DNA of 64,000 nucleotides. Source: Paraburkholderia sp. BL10I2N1. Lineage in GTDB: Bacteria; Pseudomonadota; Gammaproteobacteria; Burkholderiales; Burkholderiaceae. Each line of letters starts with the position of its first letter. The stretch's first letter is position 1. Below are positions 36,248 through 44,086 of the stretch, one piece after another. The notes beneath the pieces are model-generated. The model ran no database searches, was not told the DNA's origin, and saw only the letters and a program-made list of their open reading frames with translations. The stretch is taken from the NCBI RefSeq assembly GCF_004361815.1, contig NZ_SNWA01000001.1, positions 248,001 to 312,000 of the forward strand. The letters run 5' to 3'. The position numbers and the translations under genes were made by a program.

Positions 36248-37444
36248 TCAGGGCGCGGTGAGCGTTTCGAGTACCTGCCGCAGGAAGTGGTCGCATTCCG
36301 CGAGTTGCCACAACTCGACGGATTCGTCCGCCTTGTGGGCATCGTCGATGCTGCCAGGACCGCAGATGACAGTCGGAATTCCAGCCTGCGAGAACAGGCC
36401 GGCCTCGGTACCGTAGGTCACCTTGCGTGTCTCGAAGTCGTTGCACAGGCTCCGCACGAGTCGCGTGACGGCGGCTTGTTCCGCGCTGTCGAGCGCCGGG
36501 GTCGTGCCGACCTTTTCAAACGAGATCGACGCCATGTCGGCCACCGCGCGCATCTCCGGTTCGAGTTGCTCGCGGGCATAGCGGGCGATCTGTTCGAAAA
36601 AGCGTTCTGGATCTTCTGAAGGCAGGTTGCGATACTCAAAGAAGAACTCGCACTGCTCGGGAATCGTGTTGATCGCGATGCCGCCTGAGATCATGCCGGT
36701 CTGCGCCGTCGAAAATGGCACGTCGAAGGCGCGATCGAACGGGCCGTTGCGGCGAAGTAGATCGGCGGCCTCGCGGATGCGGCAGATCAGCCGCGCCGCA
36801 TATTCGATCGCGTTGACGCCGCTCGGCGTGCGGGACGAATGGCCGGCCAGACCCTTCACGCAGCATCGGTAAGCATTGTTGCCTTTGTGCGCGACGACGG
36901 GCCGCATGCTTGTCGGTTCACCGACGATGCACCCAGCCGGGCGAATGCCGCGTTTCGCAAGTTCCGCCAGCAGCAACGGCGCGCCGAGACAGCCGACTTC
37001 CTCGTCGAAAGAAAATGCGAGATGAATCGGCTCGCGCAGCCGGCGCTTCTGGATGTCGGGTAACAAGCCGAGCGTCACGGCGATAAACCCTTTCATGTCG
37101 CACGAGCCGCGGCCGTAGATTCGATCGCCGCGGATGACCGGATCGAAGGGATCACTTGACCAGTTCTGGCCGGTTACGGGAACGACATCGGTGTGTCCGG
37201 ACAGCACGACGCCGCCATTCGTCTCGCCGTGCATCGCTGGCAACGTCGCGAACAGATTCGCCTTTTGCCGGGACCGGTCATAGACGAGAAGCGCTTCGAC
37301 GTCGCGGGCTCGAAGGCGATCCCGGATTGCTTCGATCAGGCCGAGATTCGAGCGGCTGCTGGTCGTGTCGTATCGAATGAGCTCCTCAACTAGCGCAAGG
37401 TAAGGCGCGCGATTGCTTGCGCTAGCTGTCGGCTGATCAGGCAT
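36248..37444 (-). CDS. argE: Acetylornithine deacetylase-type M20 peptidase
   Basis: Zinc-dependent deacetylase of 398 residues. VVLSGHTDVVPVTGQNWSSDPF, YGRGSCDMKGFIAVTLGLLP and SFDEEVGCLGAPLL supply the M20 metal and catalytic residues, with KGLAGHSSRTPSGVNAIEYA in the dimer domain, and VTYGTEAGLFSQAGIPTVIC and GSIDDAHKADE at the end. This is the typical ArgE pattern, but the catabolic context allows a different N-acyl substrate. It ends 12 bases from the end of the GntR gene. The frame is open to 37642. Confidence 0.9.
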   Translation of the reverse strand: MPDQPTASASNRAPYLALVEELIRYDTTSSRSNLGLIEAIRDRLRARDVEALLVYDRSRQKANLFATLPAMHGETNGGVVLSGHTDVVPVTGQNWSSDPFDPVIRGDRIYGRGSCDMKGFIAVTLGLLPDIQKRRLREPIHLAFSFDEEVGCLGAPLLLAELAKRGIRPAGCIVGEPTSMRPVVAHKGNNAYRCCVKGLAGHSSRTPSGVNAIEYAARLICRIREAADLLRRNGPFDRAFDVPFSTAQTGMISGGIAINTIPEQCEFFFEYRNLPSEDPERFFEQIARYAREQLEPEMRAVADMASISFEKVGTTPALDSAEQAAVTRLVRSLCNDFETRKVTYGTEAGLFSQAGIPTVICGPGSIDDAHKADESVELWQLAECDHFLRQVLETLTAP

Positions 37445-38117
37445 GGCCAGTGACCTCTTTGTCTCGGTGTTAGATCGATCAATTCTATGCCGACGAAATT
37501 CTTTGAGGTGTGAATGCATATCCCGAGCCGCGGGGTGCGTTGATAGAGCGTTTTCGGCAGCTCCGAATGCCCGAATTCGGCCGGGGGTTAGTTGAGTTGA
37601 GGCGGAGTTCCCGAAGCTGCAACCCCTTCTGACCGTGCGCAACGGCCGAACGGACTAAGCCACTCGCGCGGTAAGGTGCTCCGATTGAGCTCTGGTGGTG
37701 CCCGAGAAGAAACCCGCTCTGCTTTCTGGACGAGGCAATCCGCGTCGTTCCTCCCCAGGAGCAGAGCTTTGACTCCGATACATATTGATCCTTCACCCAG
37801 ACCGATCTCTGTAACGCCTGCACCGATTTGCTTAAGAGTACGTCGTAGCGGTCGACAGAGCCGGCGTCCTCTTCTTGTTTCAGGGTCCTATAAACGGTCG
37901 GACGCTGCCGATCGCGACAGGCAGCAGCCGGGCCACCTTCGGCCGTTCGAGCCGACATCGCGACCGGCTCTTTCTGGCCGACTACTGCCTGACGTGATGG
38001 TGTAGCCGGGTTGAATTCATTCGCATATGAAAGAGGAGCAACAGCCGAACCCTATGGCTGTTGCCCCTCGCTGAGACGTCTGACCGACGTCAACAGGCTC
38101 GACCCGCTTTTCGTCGC
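37445..38117. other. Intergenic region
   Basis: About 670 bases with only low-quality reading frames. Near 37957-37983 a diverged dispersed motif occurs (GACCGGCTCTTTCTGGCCGA). It marks the border between the metabolic region and decayed mobile-element DNA. Confidence 0.4.
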
Positions 38118-38576
38118 CTATCTGTCGAACCTCCATGAGCGCATTCGAATCTTCTCTCGCGCCGCCTCTTCGGCCGTAACCTCCGTAAGGCGCTCGTTGA
38201 AGTGACGCAGGTTCGGCAGCAAGTCGGCAAGCGGGCCGCGAATCGCGCGCGCCAGCACGTCGTCGCGATGCTCGTCCGGCCAGCCTTCCATGTCCGCCAG
38301 CCGCTCGATGCATCCAACGAGATTCGCGCGGAAGCGCTGAACGCCACCAGCACCAAGGTATTGTCCCCACGGTAGGTAAGGCGCGCGACTGTCCGGATCG
38401 GTCAACGTTCCAGACACTGCCTTGACGCATTCCAGCAGATCGTCACGGTGAGCCCTCATCGCGGGCAACTTCCGCTCGATAGCCTTTTCGGGACCCTCGT
38501 AATGCAGCCGGTCGCCATTCAGACTCAGCCTCATCGACTGTCTTCGGCATTCGTGCCAGAGGTCCATGGCGTTCAC
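38118..38576 (-). CDS. TubC_N docking-domain-like hypothetical protein
   Basis: Protein of 152 residues. The N-terminus (DLWHECRRQSMRLSLNGDRL, then HYEGPEKAIERKLPAMRAHR) resembles the TubC N-terminal docking fold that recurs in proteins of proteobacterial genomic islands and plasmids. The rest is alpha-helical (YLPWGQYLGAGGVQRFRANL). A GTG start at 38576 has GGAGGTGACCT just upstream and overlaps the stop of the preceding frame. It usually follows a primase/helicase gene, which is here a remnant. Confidence 0.75.
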   Translation of the reverse strand: MNAMDLWHECRRQSMRLSLNGDRLHYEGPEKAIERKLPAMRAHRDDLLECVKAVSGTLTDPDSRAPYLPWGQYLGAGGVQRFRANLVGCIERLADMEGWPDEHRDDVLARAIRGPLADLLPNLRHFNERLTEVTAEEAAREKIRMRSWRFDR

Positions 38577-38852
38577 AGGTCACCTCCCGCGATGTTCTTT
38601 TTCTCATCGTCGGCAACCGGATTTTCGGGGGATTGGGTGGAGGAGGACAAATAGCCCTCGGATGGCGCTTCATCTCCCGTTACGAATTTTTCTTCTCCGC
38701 CCAATTCTCCGTTTCTATCCGAACATCGAAACAAGCCTTATCTGGCAAGGGTTCCAGCGTTTCGCCACCGACTTTCGATACGAAACTCGATTTCTCATTC
38801 GAAACATCGAAATGCCCGCCGATATTGGTTTGTATCGATGTTTCGCTTGAAA
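38577..38852 (-). pseudogene. Frameshifted C-terminal remnant, probably of an island primase/helicase
   Basis: Two overlapping minus-strand frames look like one tail broken by a shift. One reads ETSIQTNIGGHFDVSNEKSS, SKVGGETLEPLPDKACFDV and ENWAEKKNS then stop. The other reads GEEKFVTGDEAPSEGYLSSS, TQSPENPVADDEKKNIAGGD and ends at the TGA that overlaps the TubC_N-like start. The repeated CGAAACATCGA-like DNA in the segment suggests an internally repetitive tail. The parent protein is inferred from the usual neighbour of TubC_N-like genes. Confidence 0.5.
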
Positions 38853-39107
38853 CGGGGGGAGTGGCGGTTTCGCTACATCGGTGAAATGATCGTTGGCAGC
38901 GCGATTGCGGCCGGCGTGATGGTGGCAGTGGTTCGTCTGTTTGGACACCCCGTTTGCCACGACTGCGTCTACAAGACGTATCGAATTCCGGGCACGGCTT
39001 TACTGTATGCGGCTGGATGGATTTTCGGCTGCCTGATCGCGCGGAAACCCAGCGCAACTCGGAGCAGTCCCACGTCCGTGGCGCGTATTCGCCGCTCACC
39101 ATGCTGA
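38838..39107 (+). CDS. Small putative membrane protein (uncertain)
   Basis: Eighty-nine codons with two hydrophobic stretches (YIGEMIVGSAIAAGVMVAVV and GTALLYAAGWIFGCLIA) separated by HPVCHDCVYKTYR. It is protein-like but has no strong ribosome site and sits between two gene remnants, so it may itself be a fragment. Confidence 0.35.
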   Translation: MFRLKRGEWRFRYIGEMIVGSAIAAGVMVAVVRLFGHPVCHDCVYKTYRIPGTALLYAAGWIFGCLIARKPSATRSSPTSVARIRRSPC

Positions 39108-39559
39108 TCAAGCGCGGCCTCGATCGGTCCACTCATTACCTGGCAAACCATCTGGTTGCGCTGAGAGTGACGGTTGTCGCGACCGGGGCGGCAATCATGA
39201 TTTTGCTGTCCAGATCGAATCTCAAGCCGGCAGTTGTGCCGCAGATTACGCCCGATATCACGCTTCCGCTATTTCAGTTCCTTGCGGCAATCTGGATCGC
39301 GGCGGAGACAGCCACGCCGTCCAAAGCCGGCGTTTGGTCCAAACTGGCTGCGTTCGGGGCGTGGTCGTATAGCCTCTATCTTTGCTACAAGATTGCGCTT
39401 GCAATGCTGGAAATGACCGGATTCGACGGCACGTCCCCATCCGCGTGGCTCGTACAGGTGTCGTTGGCGTTCGTCATCAGTTATGCGTTCTACCGGATGA
39501 TCGAAAGGCCTTCGCATCTGATTTCCCAGCGACTACGGAAATACAGGCCGGCTGCCTAA
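39074..39559 (+). pseudogene. 3' fragment of an acyltransferase-3 (OafA/YrhL-like) gene
   Basis: The frame reads YSPLTMLIKRGLDRSTHYLA, hydrophobic helices, FGAWSYSLYLCYKIALAMLE and FVISYAFYRMIERPSHLISQ, matching the last membrane helices and basic tail of integral-membrane acyltransferase-3 enzymes. The catalytic N-terminal helices are absent and the upstream sequence is out of frame, so only the last 150-160 codons survive. Confidence 0.7.
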
Positions 39560-39607
39560 GCTGAGAGATATGGGCAAACTGTTGAAAAAAGAAACTCCAC
39601 CTGGTTC

Positions 39608-39928
39608 CTAGCGCTTCTCCGACGCTTCGTCCGTAGCGCGGAGGGCCGCATTCGCCAAGACCAGCAGCCCCGCTTCGTGGTCGCGCAACGCTCCATCAAC
39701 TGAGTCAAAAGCCTTCTCCAGCGCCTTGTGCCCTGGCTTCGTCGCCTTGCCGCCTTCCGAAATGGCTTCGGCTTCCTTTTTCAGTCGCTTGACCAGCTTT
39801 GTCGCGAACCGGCTATCGAGGGTCCCTTCGCGAACGAAAGTGCTGATCTGCGCTGCCAGCGACGCAAGTGTCGCCTCTGTTGTCTCTGTCGAGTCGCTAG
39901 TGACCTCAGGCGAAGGCTTCTTGCTCAT
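39608..39928 (-). CDS. Hypothetical protein, 106 residues
   Basis: Charged, helix-rich cytoplasmic protein (LASLAAQISTFVREGTLDSR, FATKLVKRLKKEAEAISEGG, KAFDSVDGALRDHEAGLLVL). The start at 39928 has GGAG 7 bases upstream. No family is recognised; composition and ribosome site support a real gene. Confidence 0.65.
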   Translation of the reverse strand: MSKKPSPEVTSDSTETTEATLASLAAQISTFVREGTLDSRFATKLVKRLKKEAEAISEGGKATKPGHKALEKAFDSVDGALRDHEAGLLVLANAALRATDEASEKR

Positions 39929-40587
39929 CAGGATTCTCCAGGTAGTCGTGCGGGGGTTGTTGCCGGACCTGACAGATTCTAGCCCGGTGCGCAGGCTATC
40001 AGCGGCGCGGGCAGCACATTGGCCGCACTGGTCACGAGCTGGTCTCCGCATCTCGACGGCGCGAACGGCACCCGGAGGCCAAAGTTTCTCTCTCATCACC
40101 ACAGGCTGAAGTTGTCCACTATTGCCAGACCGGCTTAGCGTCATGTTTTTGTTACCGTTTTATGACGGGTGAATGAAGGTTATGCACCGAAAAGGTGGAT
40201 GAACCTGTGGACAACTTTGTAGTAACGCGCCCAAGCCCCTGATCGCACGGGGATTTGCTGCGCTGCCCCTGGAACGAGCATGGCCTGACCATCGACGGAC
40301 TGCGGAAGGCGCAACAAAAGCAACATCGAGCATCGCTAGACTGGCGATGCCATTGTGCGTTTCTTGACACCCGCCCGCCTTTCTGAGCGGGCTTTTTTTC
40401 GTTCTGAGCGACGACCGCACCAGCCCGCCTGCCTACGAATTGATGCCGGGGTAGCGGATGAAGTGCGTGGTAGAGCTGAGCGAAGCCGAGGAAATGAAAA
40501 GCGGCCCGCCGCATGGGGGGCCGCCAGACGTCACACAGATGCTATTGTTTCGTTGCTATTCTGCGTTCGTCGCCGTTGCTCCCTGGC
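39929..40587. other. Gap with DnaA-box-like motifs and a terminator
   Basis: About 660 bases without a supported gene. Three near-matches to the DnaA box occur: TTGTCCACT 40112-40120, TTATGCACC 40180-40188 and TGTGGACAA (reverse) 40206-40214, beside an AT-rich patch near 40141-40165. The right part holds a strong terminator and the first copy of a duplicated segment. Confidence 0.45.
40373..40399 (+). terminator. Rho-independent terminator, no known upstream gene
   Basis: Stem GCCCGC/GCGGGC with an 8-base loop, followed by seven T on the plus strand. There is no plus-strand ORF just upstream, so it may end a small RNA or an unrecognised transcript. Confidence 0.75.
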
Positions 40588-40612
40588 TTAGCGGTGCAGC
40601 ATCGGCAGCACC
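40494..40612. repeat. Duplicated segment, copy 1
   Basis: About 119 bases (starting AAAAGCGGCCCGCCGCATGG) closely matching 42052-42163. The main differences are a 14-base difference early on and scattered substitutions. It contains the 3' end of a 30-codon minus-strand ORF. Confidence 0.75.
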
Positions 40613-40680
40613 GCATAGACCGAGCTCACGCAGAAGTAGTTGGCTGCGAGCAGCCAATACATCAGGTTCGCTGTACCCAT
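40588..40680 (-). CDS. 30-residue hydrophobic peptide
   Basis: Frame of 30 codons on the minus strand: MGTANLMYWLLAANYFCVSS followed by VYAVLPMLHR. GGAGG sits 4-5 bases before the ATG. One hydrophobic helix suggests a small membrane protein. The final LPMLHR and stop are preserved as LPMMHR in the second copy of the duplicated segment at about 42140, supporting a coding role. No function is known. Confidence 0.55.
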   Translation of the reverse strand: MGTANLMYWLLAANYFCVSSVYAVLPMLHR

Positions 40681-40767
40681 GTGCCCTCCGTGAAAAGCGG
40701 GTTCGTGACAGAAGGGACCGCCTCGACTCCCGGCCAAGGCATCCGGGCGAATTCCTTCCCCTTTCCC

Positions 40768-40792
40768 GAACGGCGCGATCCTCGCGCCGTTC
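40768..40792. repeat. Perfect 11-base-pair hairpin
   Basis: GAACGGCGCGA (40768-40778), 3-base loop, TCGCGCCGTTC (40782-40792). No T-run on either side. It lies upstream of the 30-codon ORF on the minus strand, so it may be a leader structure. Confidence 0.6.
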
Positions 40793-41090
40793 GTCTTATG
40801 AGCGTCCGAAGCTCATACCTCACACCATTCACACGGAATTCTTCAGGGACGATGGCAGTAGTGTGTCGATTCGATGACAGGGCAATTCGCGGGTGAGAAA
40901 GGTGCCGTCCGCGCTGGCCTATTCTGTGCGGTTAGCGGTCCGGGGAGCAACGATGCGGTTTCTGGGCCGTGGCGGTTTCCGTTTCCACCCTCGCTTTCAC
41001 CAGTGAACTATTGCCGCCGCTGAGGTAGCATCGATCCGATCGTGCAAGCATCAAGTCTGCTGCGATGTGGCTTTTCAGAAGGGATCGGCC

Positions 41091-41336
41091 ATGAAACCCG
41101 GAACGTTCATCGAACAAGCCGAGCGCGACGCCAAGGTGGTCGACGCAGTGCATCACGCCCAGTACGCCCTCGTCATCCACAACGGGCTCATGGTCCGTTC
41201 AGAGGGCGAGGAGTGGCAGATGGAATTTGAGCGGGAAATCGACAGGCTGACAGAGGCGATGACGCTCCTGGGTATCGACATGTCGAAGCCATTGATTGCA
41301 CCGGTACGCGGCGACCCGCTGGAGGACGAGGACTAA
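41091..41336 (+). CDS. Hypothetical protein, 81 residues
   Basis: Small acidic protein (MKPGTFIEQAERDAKVVDAV, HHAQYALVIHNGLMVRSEGE, FEREIDRLTEAMTLLGIDMS). GAAGGG lies 8 bases before the ATG at 41091. No family recognised. It is just upstream of the lytic transglycosylase on the same strand. Confidence 0.6.
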   Translation: MKPGTFIEQAERDAKVVDAVHHAQYALVIHNGLMVRSEGEEWQMEFEREIDRLTEAMTLLGIDMSKPLIAPVRGDPLEDED

Positions 41337-41427
41337 CTATTACAGGGTGGTCTTTCAGCCCAGCGCTGCCCGCTGGAGCGGGTCTCAGTCCAACGGATAG
41401 CGCCATGTCACGCCGGACCCTGCCAAG

Positions 41428-41910
41428 ATGAGTACACGCTTTCTATTAGGTATGCTGATTGTAGTAGTGCTAGGGTGCACTGCCCTGACCTGTCGTGCTG
41501 ATTGTTTTGACATCGCTGCCAAATACCAGCATGTGAATCCAGCCATCCTGCGCGCCATTGCGCAGGTTGAAAGCCAGAACAATCCGCATGCGATCAGCCG
41601 TAATAAGAATGGGACGGTGGACATGGGTCTCATGCAGATCAATTCAATCCATTTGCCGGAGCTAAACCGGCGTGGGATTCACCGGCGCGACCTCATGAAC
41701 GTGTGTAAGAACATCTACACGGCGGCCTGGCTGTTGCGCGGGAAGATGGATCGCTACGGCAATACGTGGAAGGCCGTGGGCAGCTACCATTCCGTGACAC
41801 CTCAATATCGCGGGCTGTACGCCACCCTGGTACGAAGAGAGATCGAACGGGAAGCCGAGACCTACAGGGAAGCCGAGACCTACAGGGAAGCCTCCCTTTA
41901 TGTGCACTAA
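41428..41910 (+). CDS. Lytic transglycosylase, VirB1/IagB-like
   Basis: Secreted peptidoglycan-cleaving enzyme of 160 residues. The signal peptide (FLLGMLIVVVLGCTALTCRA) is followed by an SLT domain: FDIAAKYQHVNPAILRAIAQ, catalytic Glu in VESQNNPHAIS, VDMGLMQINS, and VGSYHSVTPQYRGLYATLV. Enzymes of this size open the cell wall for type III/IV secretion or conjugation; no such cluster is in the window. It is lower in GC than its neighbours, and its C-terminus is made of tandem repeats. Confidence 0.9.
   Translation: MSTRFLLGMLIVVVLGCTALTCRADCFDIAAKYQHVNPAILRAIAQVESQNNPHAISRNKNGTVDMGLMQINSIHLPELNRRGIHRRDLMNVCKNIYTAAWLLRGKMDRYGNTWKAVGSYHSVTPQYRGLYATLVRREIEREAETYREAETYREASLYVH
41851..41893 (+). 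repeat. 18-base tandem repeat at the 3' end of the transglycosylase gene
   Basis: GAAGCCGAGACCTACAGG is present twice plus a partial copy (roughly 41851-41893), encoding EAETYR repeats just before the stop. It could vary in copy number without breaking the frame. Confidence 0.75.
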
Positions 41911-42821
41911 GCCACCGCTCACGCTGAGTGACGTGCAGCCAACGCTACTGGTTGAGGAATAGAGCGCGGCTGGGACAAAAGCAAACAGCGGGGGTGAAAA
42001 GTGGCGGCGCCACGCGGAGCCGTTCTCCGATCCTCATGGGCGCGAAATGCGGAAAAGAAAAGCGGCCCGCCGCATGGGGGACACAGATGCCATTGTTTCG
42101 TTGCAATTCCGCGTTCGTCGTCGTTGCTACCTGTCTTAGCGGTGCATCATAGGCAGCACCGGCTCGGGAACCGCGGACTGACGCGGGCGCTCGCCGCGCT
42201 GGCGCTCAGATGTTTATGAAGTGATTTGCGCCTTTCCAGGCTAGTTTCGATGAGGGGCGCTGCCCCTTGATCGCTATTACTTCTTGTCGTGTATCTGTAG
42301 CCACTGCGTCGCGCCGCGGTCCCCCGTGCCCAAGCGCCCGGCAGCCACGGTAAGCCAACACAACTGACTCTTGTCGACCCACTCCGGCCGTTGAACCCCG
42401 TGCTACCTCAATGGCAGCTCCTGAGGGTCCAGCGGTCATCCGTGCATTCGTCCCGGTCGGCAGGTCCCCTTCGGCCAGAAGAGAAATTCGCGCCACCACC
42501 ACTCCACATGATTGCGAATGTCCGCTTCGGCACGACGTGTCTGGCAGCCATCGCTAAGGATCGTTCGATGCCTGGCCCCGTCTACATGTCTGTCAGTACG
42601 ACGTGGTGCGGGCGGGCGTCAGACAAGGCGCGATGGAGGAAATCGCGGAGTACTCCATTGTGGTCGGAGTCTTGCGCTGCTATGGGGATTGAAGAGCTTG
42701 GCGTGGTTCATCAAGCGCCGATTCTGGATTACAGGAAAATCGCCAGTGCAGCGCTGCAAAAGGTATTCGGCGTTTCGAGCTTAACCTTTAATTGAACCAC
42801 GCCGCTTTTTTTACTCACTGT
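41911..42821. other. Gap with second duplicated segment and unsupported small ORFs
   Basis: About 910 bases. It carries the second copy of the duplicated segment (42052-42163). From 42500 to 42795 several short frames look weakly protein-like (one reads MEEIAEYSIVVGVLRCYGD) but none has good start signals. Confidence 0.4.
42052..42163. repeat. Duplicated segment, copy 2
   Basis: About 112 bases matching 40494-40612. On the minus strand it keeps the end of the small ORF (VLPMMHR, stop) but lacks its start and hydrophobic core. Confidence 0.75.
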
Positions 42822-43262
42822 TTAGTCATATTGGTGATGTTTGTGATGGCGCTTGCCCGGTCGGTAGCCGCGGGCATAGTCGTCCGCGTACGAGTTGGAC
42901 CGCGAGATGTTGCCGCCAAGCGCTGAACCCGCGCCGCCGCCCACGGCCGCGCCGACGAGGCCTCCGGCGCGGCCGCCCATGGCATTGCCTGCCGCCGTGC
43001 CGGCGCCGCCGCCGAGCGCGCCGCCGACGATGGCGCCTGTGCGCTCCCTGCGGTTTGACGTGACTGCGCCGCCGGCACCGCCGCCGACTGCACCGCCAAT
43101 GACGGCACCCGTGCTGCCGCCTACTGCGCCACCAACGGCAGCACCGGCCACGCCGCCGAGCGCGCCGCCAAGAGCGTTGTTCATATCGCCGGCCACTGCC
43201 GGCAACGACGCCGCAGCGGTGAGCGCTGCAATGGCAACAATCTGGATGATTCTCTTCGACAT
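42822..43262 (-). CDS. Exported glycine-zipper protein
   Basis: Protein of 146 residues. The signal peptide (MSKRIIQIVAIAALTAAASL, cleavage near AVAGD) is followed by about ten GGALGG/GGAVGG units forming glycine-zipper segments, with basic breaks (TSNRRERTG) and a His-rich tail (GKRHHKHHQYD). Such proteins insert into or span the outer membrane or line the periplasm; the exact role is unknown. The frame is open to 43358 but the signal peptide fixes the start. Confidence 0.85.
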   Translation of the reverse strand: MSKRIIQIVAIAALTAAASLPAVAGDMNNALGGALGGVAGAAVGGAVGGSTGAVIGGAVGGGAGGAVTSNRRERTGAIVGGALGGGAGTAAGNAMGGRAGGLVGAAVGGGAGSALGGNISRSNSYADDYARGYRPGKRHHKHHQYD

Positions 43263-43586
43263 AAAAAGGCTTTCGTTTTTGGGACGGCGCCGAGTATAAC
43301 CGGCCCTCCGAAAGGCTGTTGTAACTCGTCGGTTCCACCTCGGTAAGAGGTGTAACAAAATGATCCGGTGGGCTTTTTAGCGAGACGCTGACGGCACCGC
43401 GGTATCGGCCTCTCTGCCGGCGTCGAGCCTGGTGTGGCACTGATGGCAGAAGGCGACAGATGTCCGTGATGTCGCGACAAGCATCGATTTGGCGCATTGC
43501 GGTTGTTCGCGCCTGCGACTTTCTACGTACCGGACGCGACCAGATAGTGCGTAAGCGCCTCCCATCGCTTGAGGCTATAGTCGTGT

Positions 43587-43646
43587 GCCATCGCCATCGC
43601 CATCGCCATCGCCATCGCCATCGCCATCGCCATCGCCATCGCCATC
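43587..43646. repeat. Hexanucleotide microsatellite (GCCATC)10
   Basis: Ten uninterrupted copies of GCCATC, 60 bases. Because the unit is six bases, copy-number change would not shift a reading frame, but the tract is not inside a supported gene. Confidence 0.95.
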
Positions 43647-43652
43647 GCGACG

Positions 43653-43670
43653 CGCCGAACATGTTCGGCG
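43653..43670. repeat. 18-base perfect palindrome
   Basis: CGCCGAACATGTTCGGCG, six bases after the GCCATC array. It could be a protein-binding site; nothing nearby shows which protein. Confidence 0.7.
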
Positions 43671-44086
43671 GGGGAAAGTCCGTTTCCTGGGTGGAGCAGA
43701 CGTCCAAACGTCCGTGTGAAGGCGCCGGCCAACGGCCGGAGATGGCCGGACACGGCCCGATGCCGAATGGATCAAATGCCTCGCCCGGGATCGACCCGCG
43801 TCCGACCCTTGCCGACCCATAGCCGCCGTCCGCGGCTTCCGAAAGCTGCCCGTCACGGCTACTCGTCGTCGGGGGCTAGCGCGCAGCAGGCTTGGGCGCG
43901 AGAATCATCGGAACCACCTGCGCACGCGATCCCTTTCAATTGAGGCGTCCGCGTCTTTGCACCGGAGCTTCGATGCGAACGTTCTTGCGGCGGGCTTTCC
44001 ATGACAGGCGTGGAGTGCTGTGTTGGTGACCGGGGCGAGCTGTAAGGCGGTGATGTCGACCGGTGCACGAATGGGGGAGCGAGACG

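Larger units (their letters stand above)
43263..44086. other. Gap with microsatellite, palindrome and dispersed motif
   Basis: About 820 bases without a supported gene. Contains (GCCATC)10 at 43587-43646, an 18-base palindrome at 43653-43670 and a copy of the dispersed GGCCG motif at 43730-43749. Frames across the microsatellite exist on both strands but are products of the repeat. Confidence 0.6.

Noticed and set aside
37485..37958. 157-codon minus-strand ORF
   Set aside because: Protein composition is poor, and it overlaps the start of the argE-type gene region and a dispersed repeat.
42391..42795. 134-codon plus-strand ORF with a protein-like last third
   Set aside because: No start signal, and other frames in the same stretch look equally plausible.
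43587..43646. GCCATC array as a CRISPR
   Set aside because: Six-base uninterrupted units with no spacers; a microsatellite.
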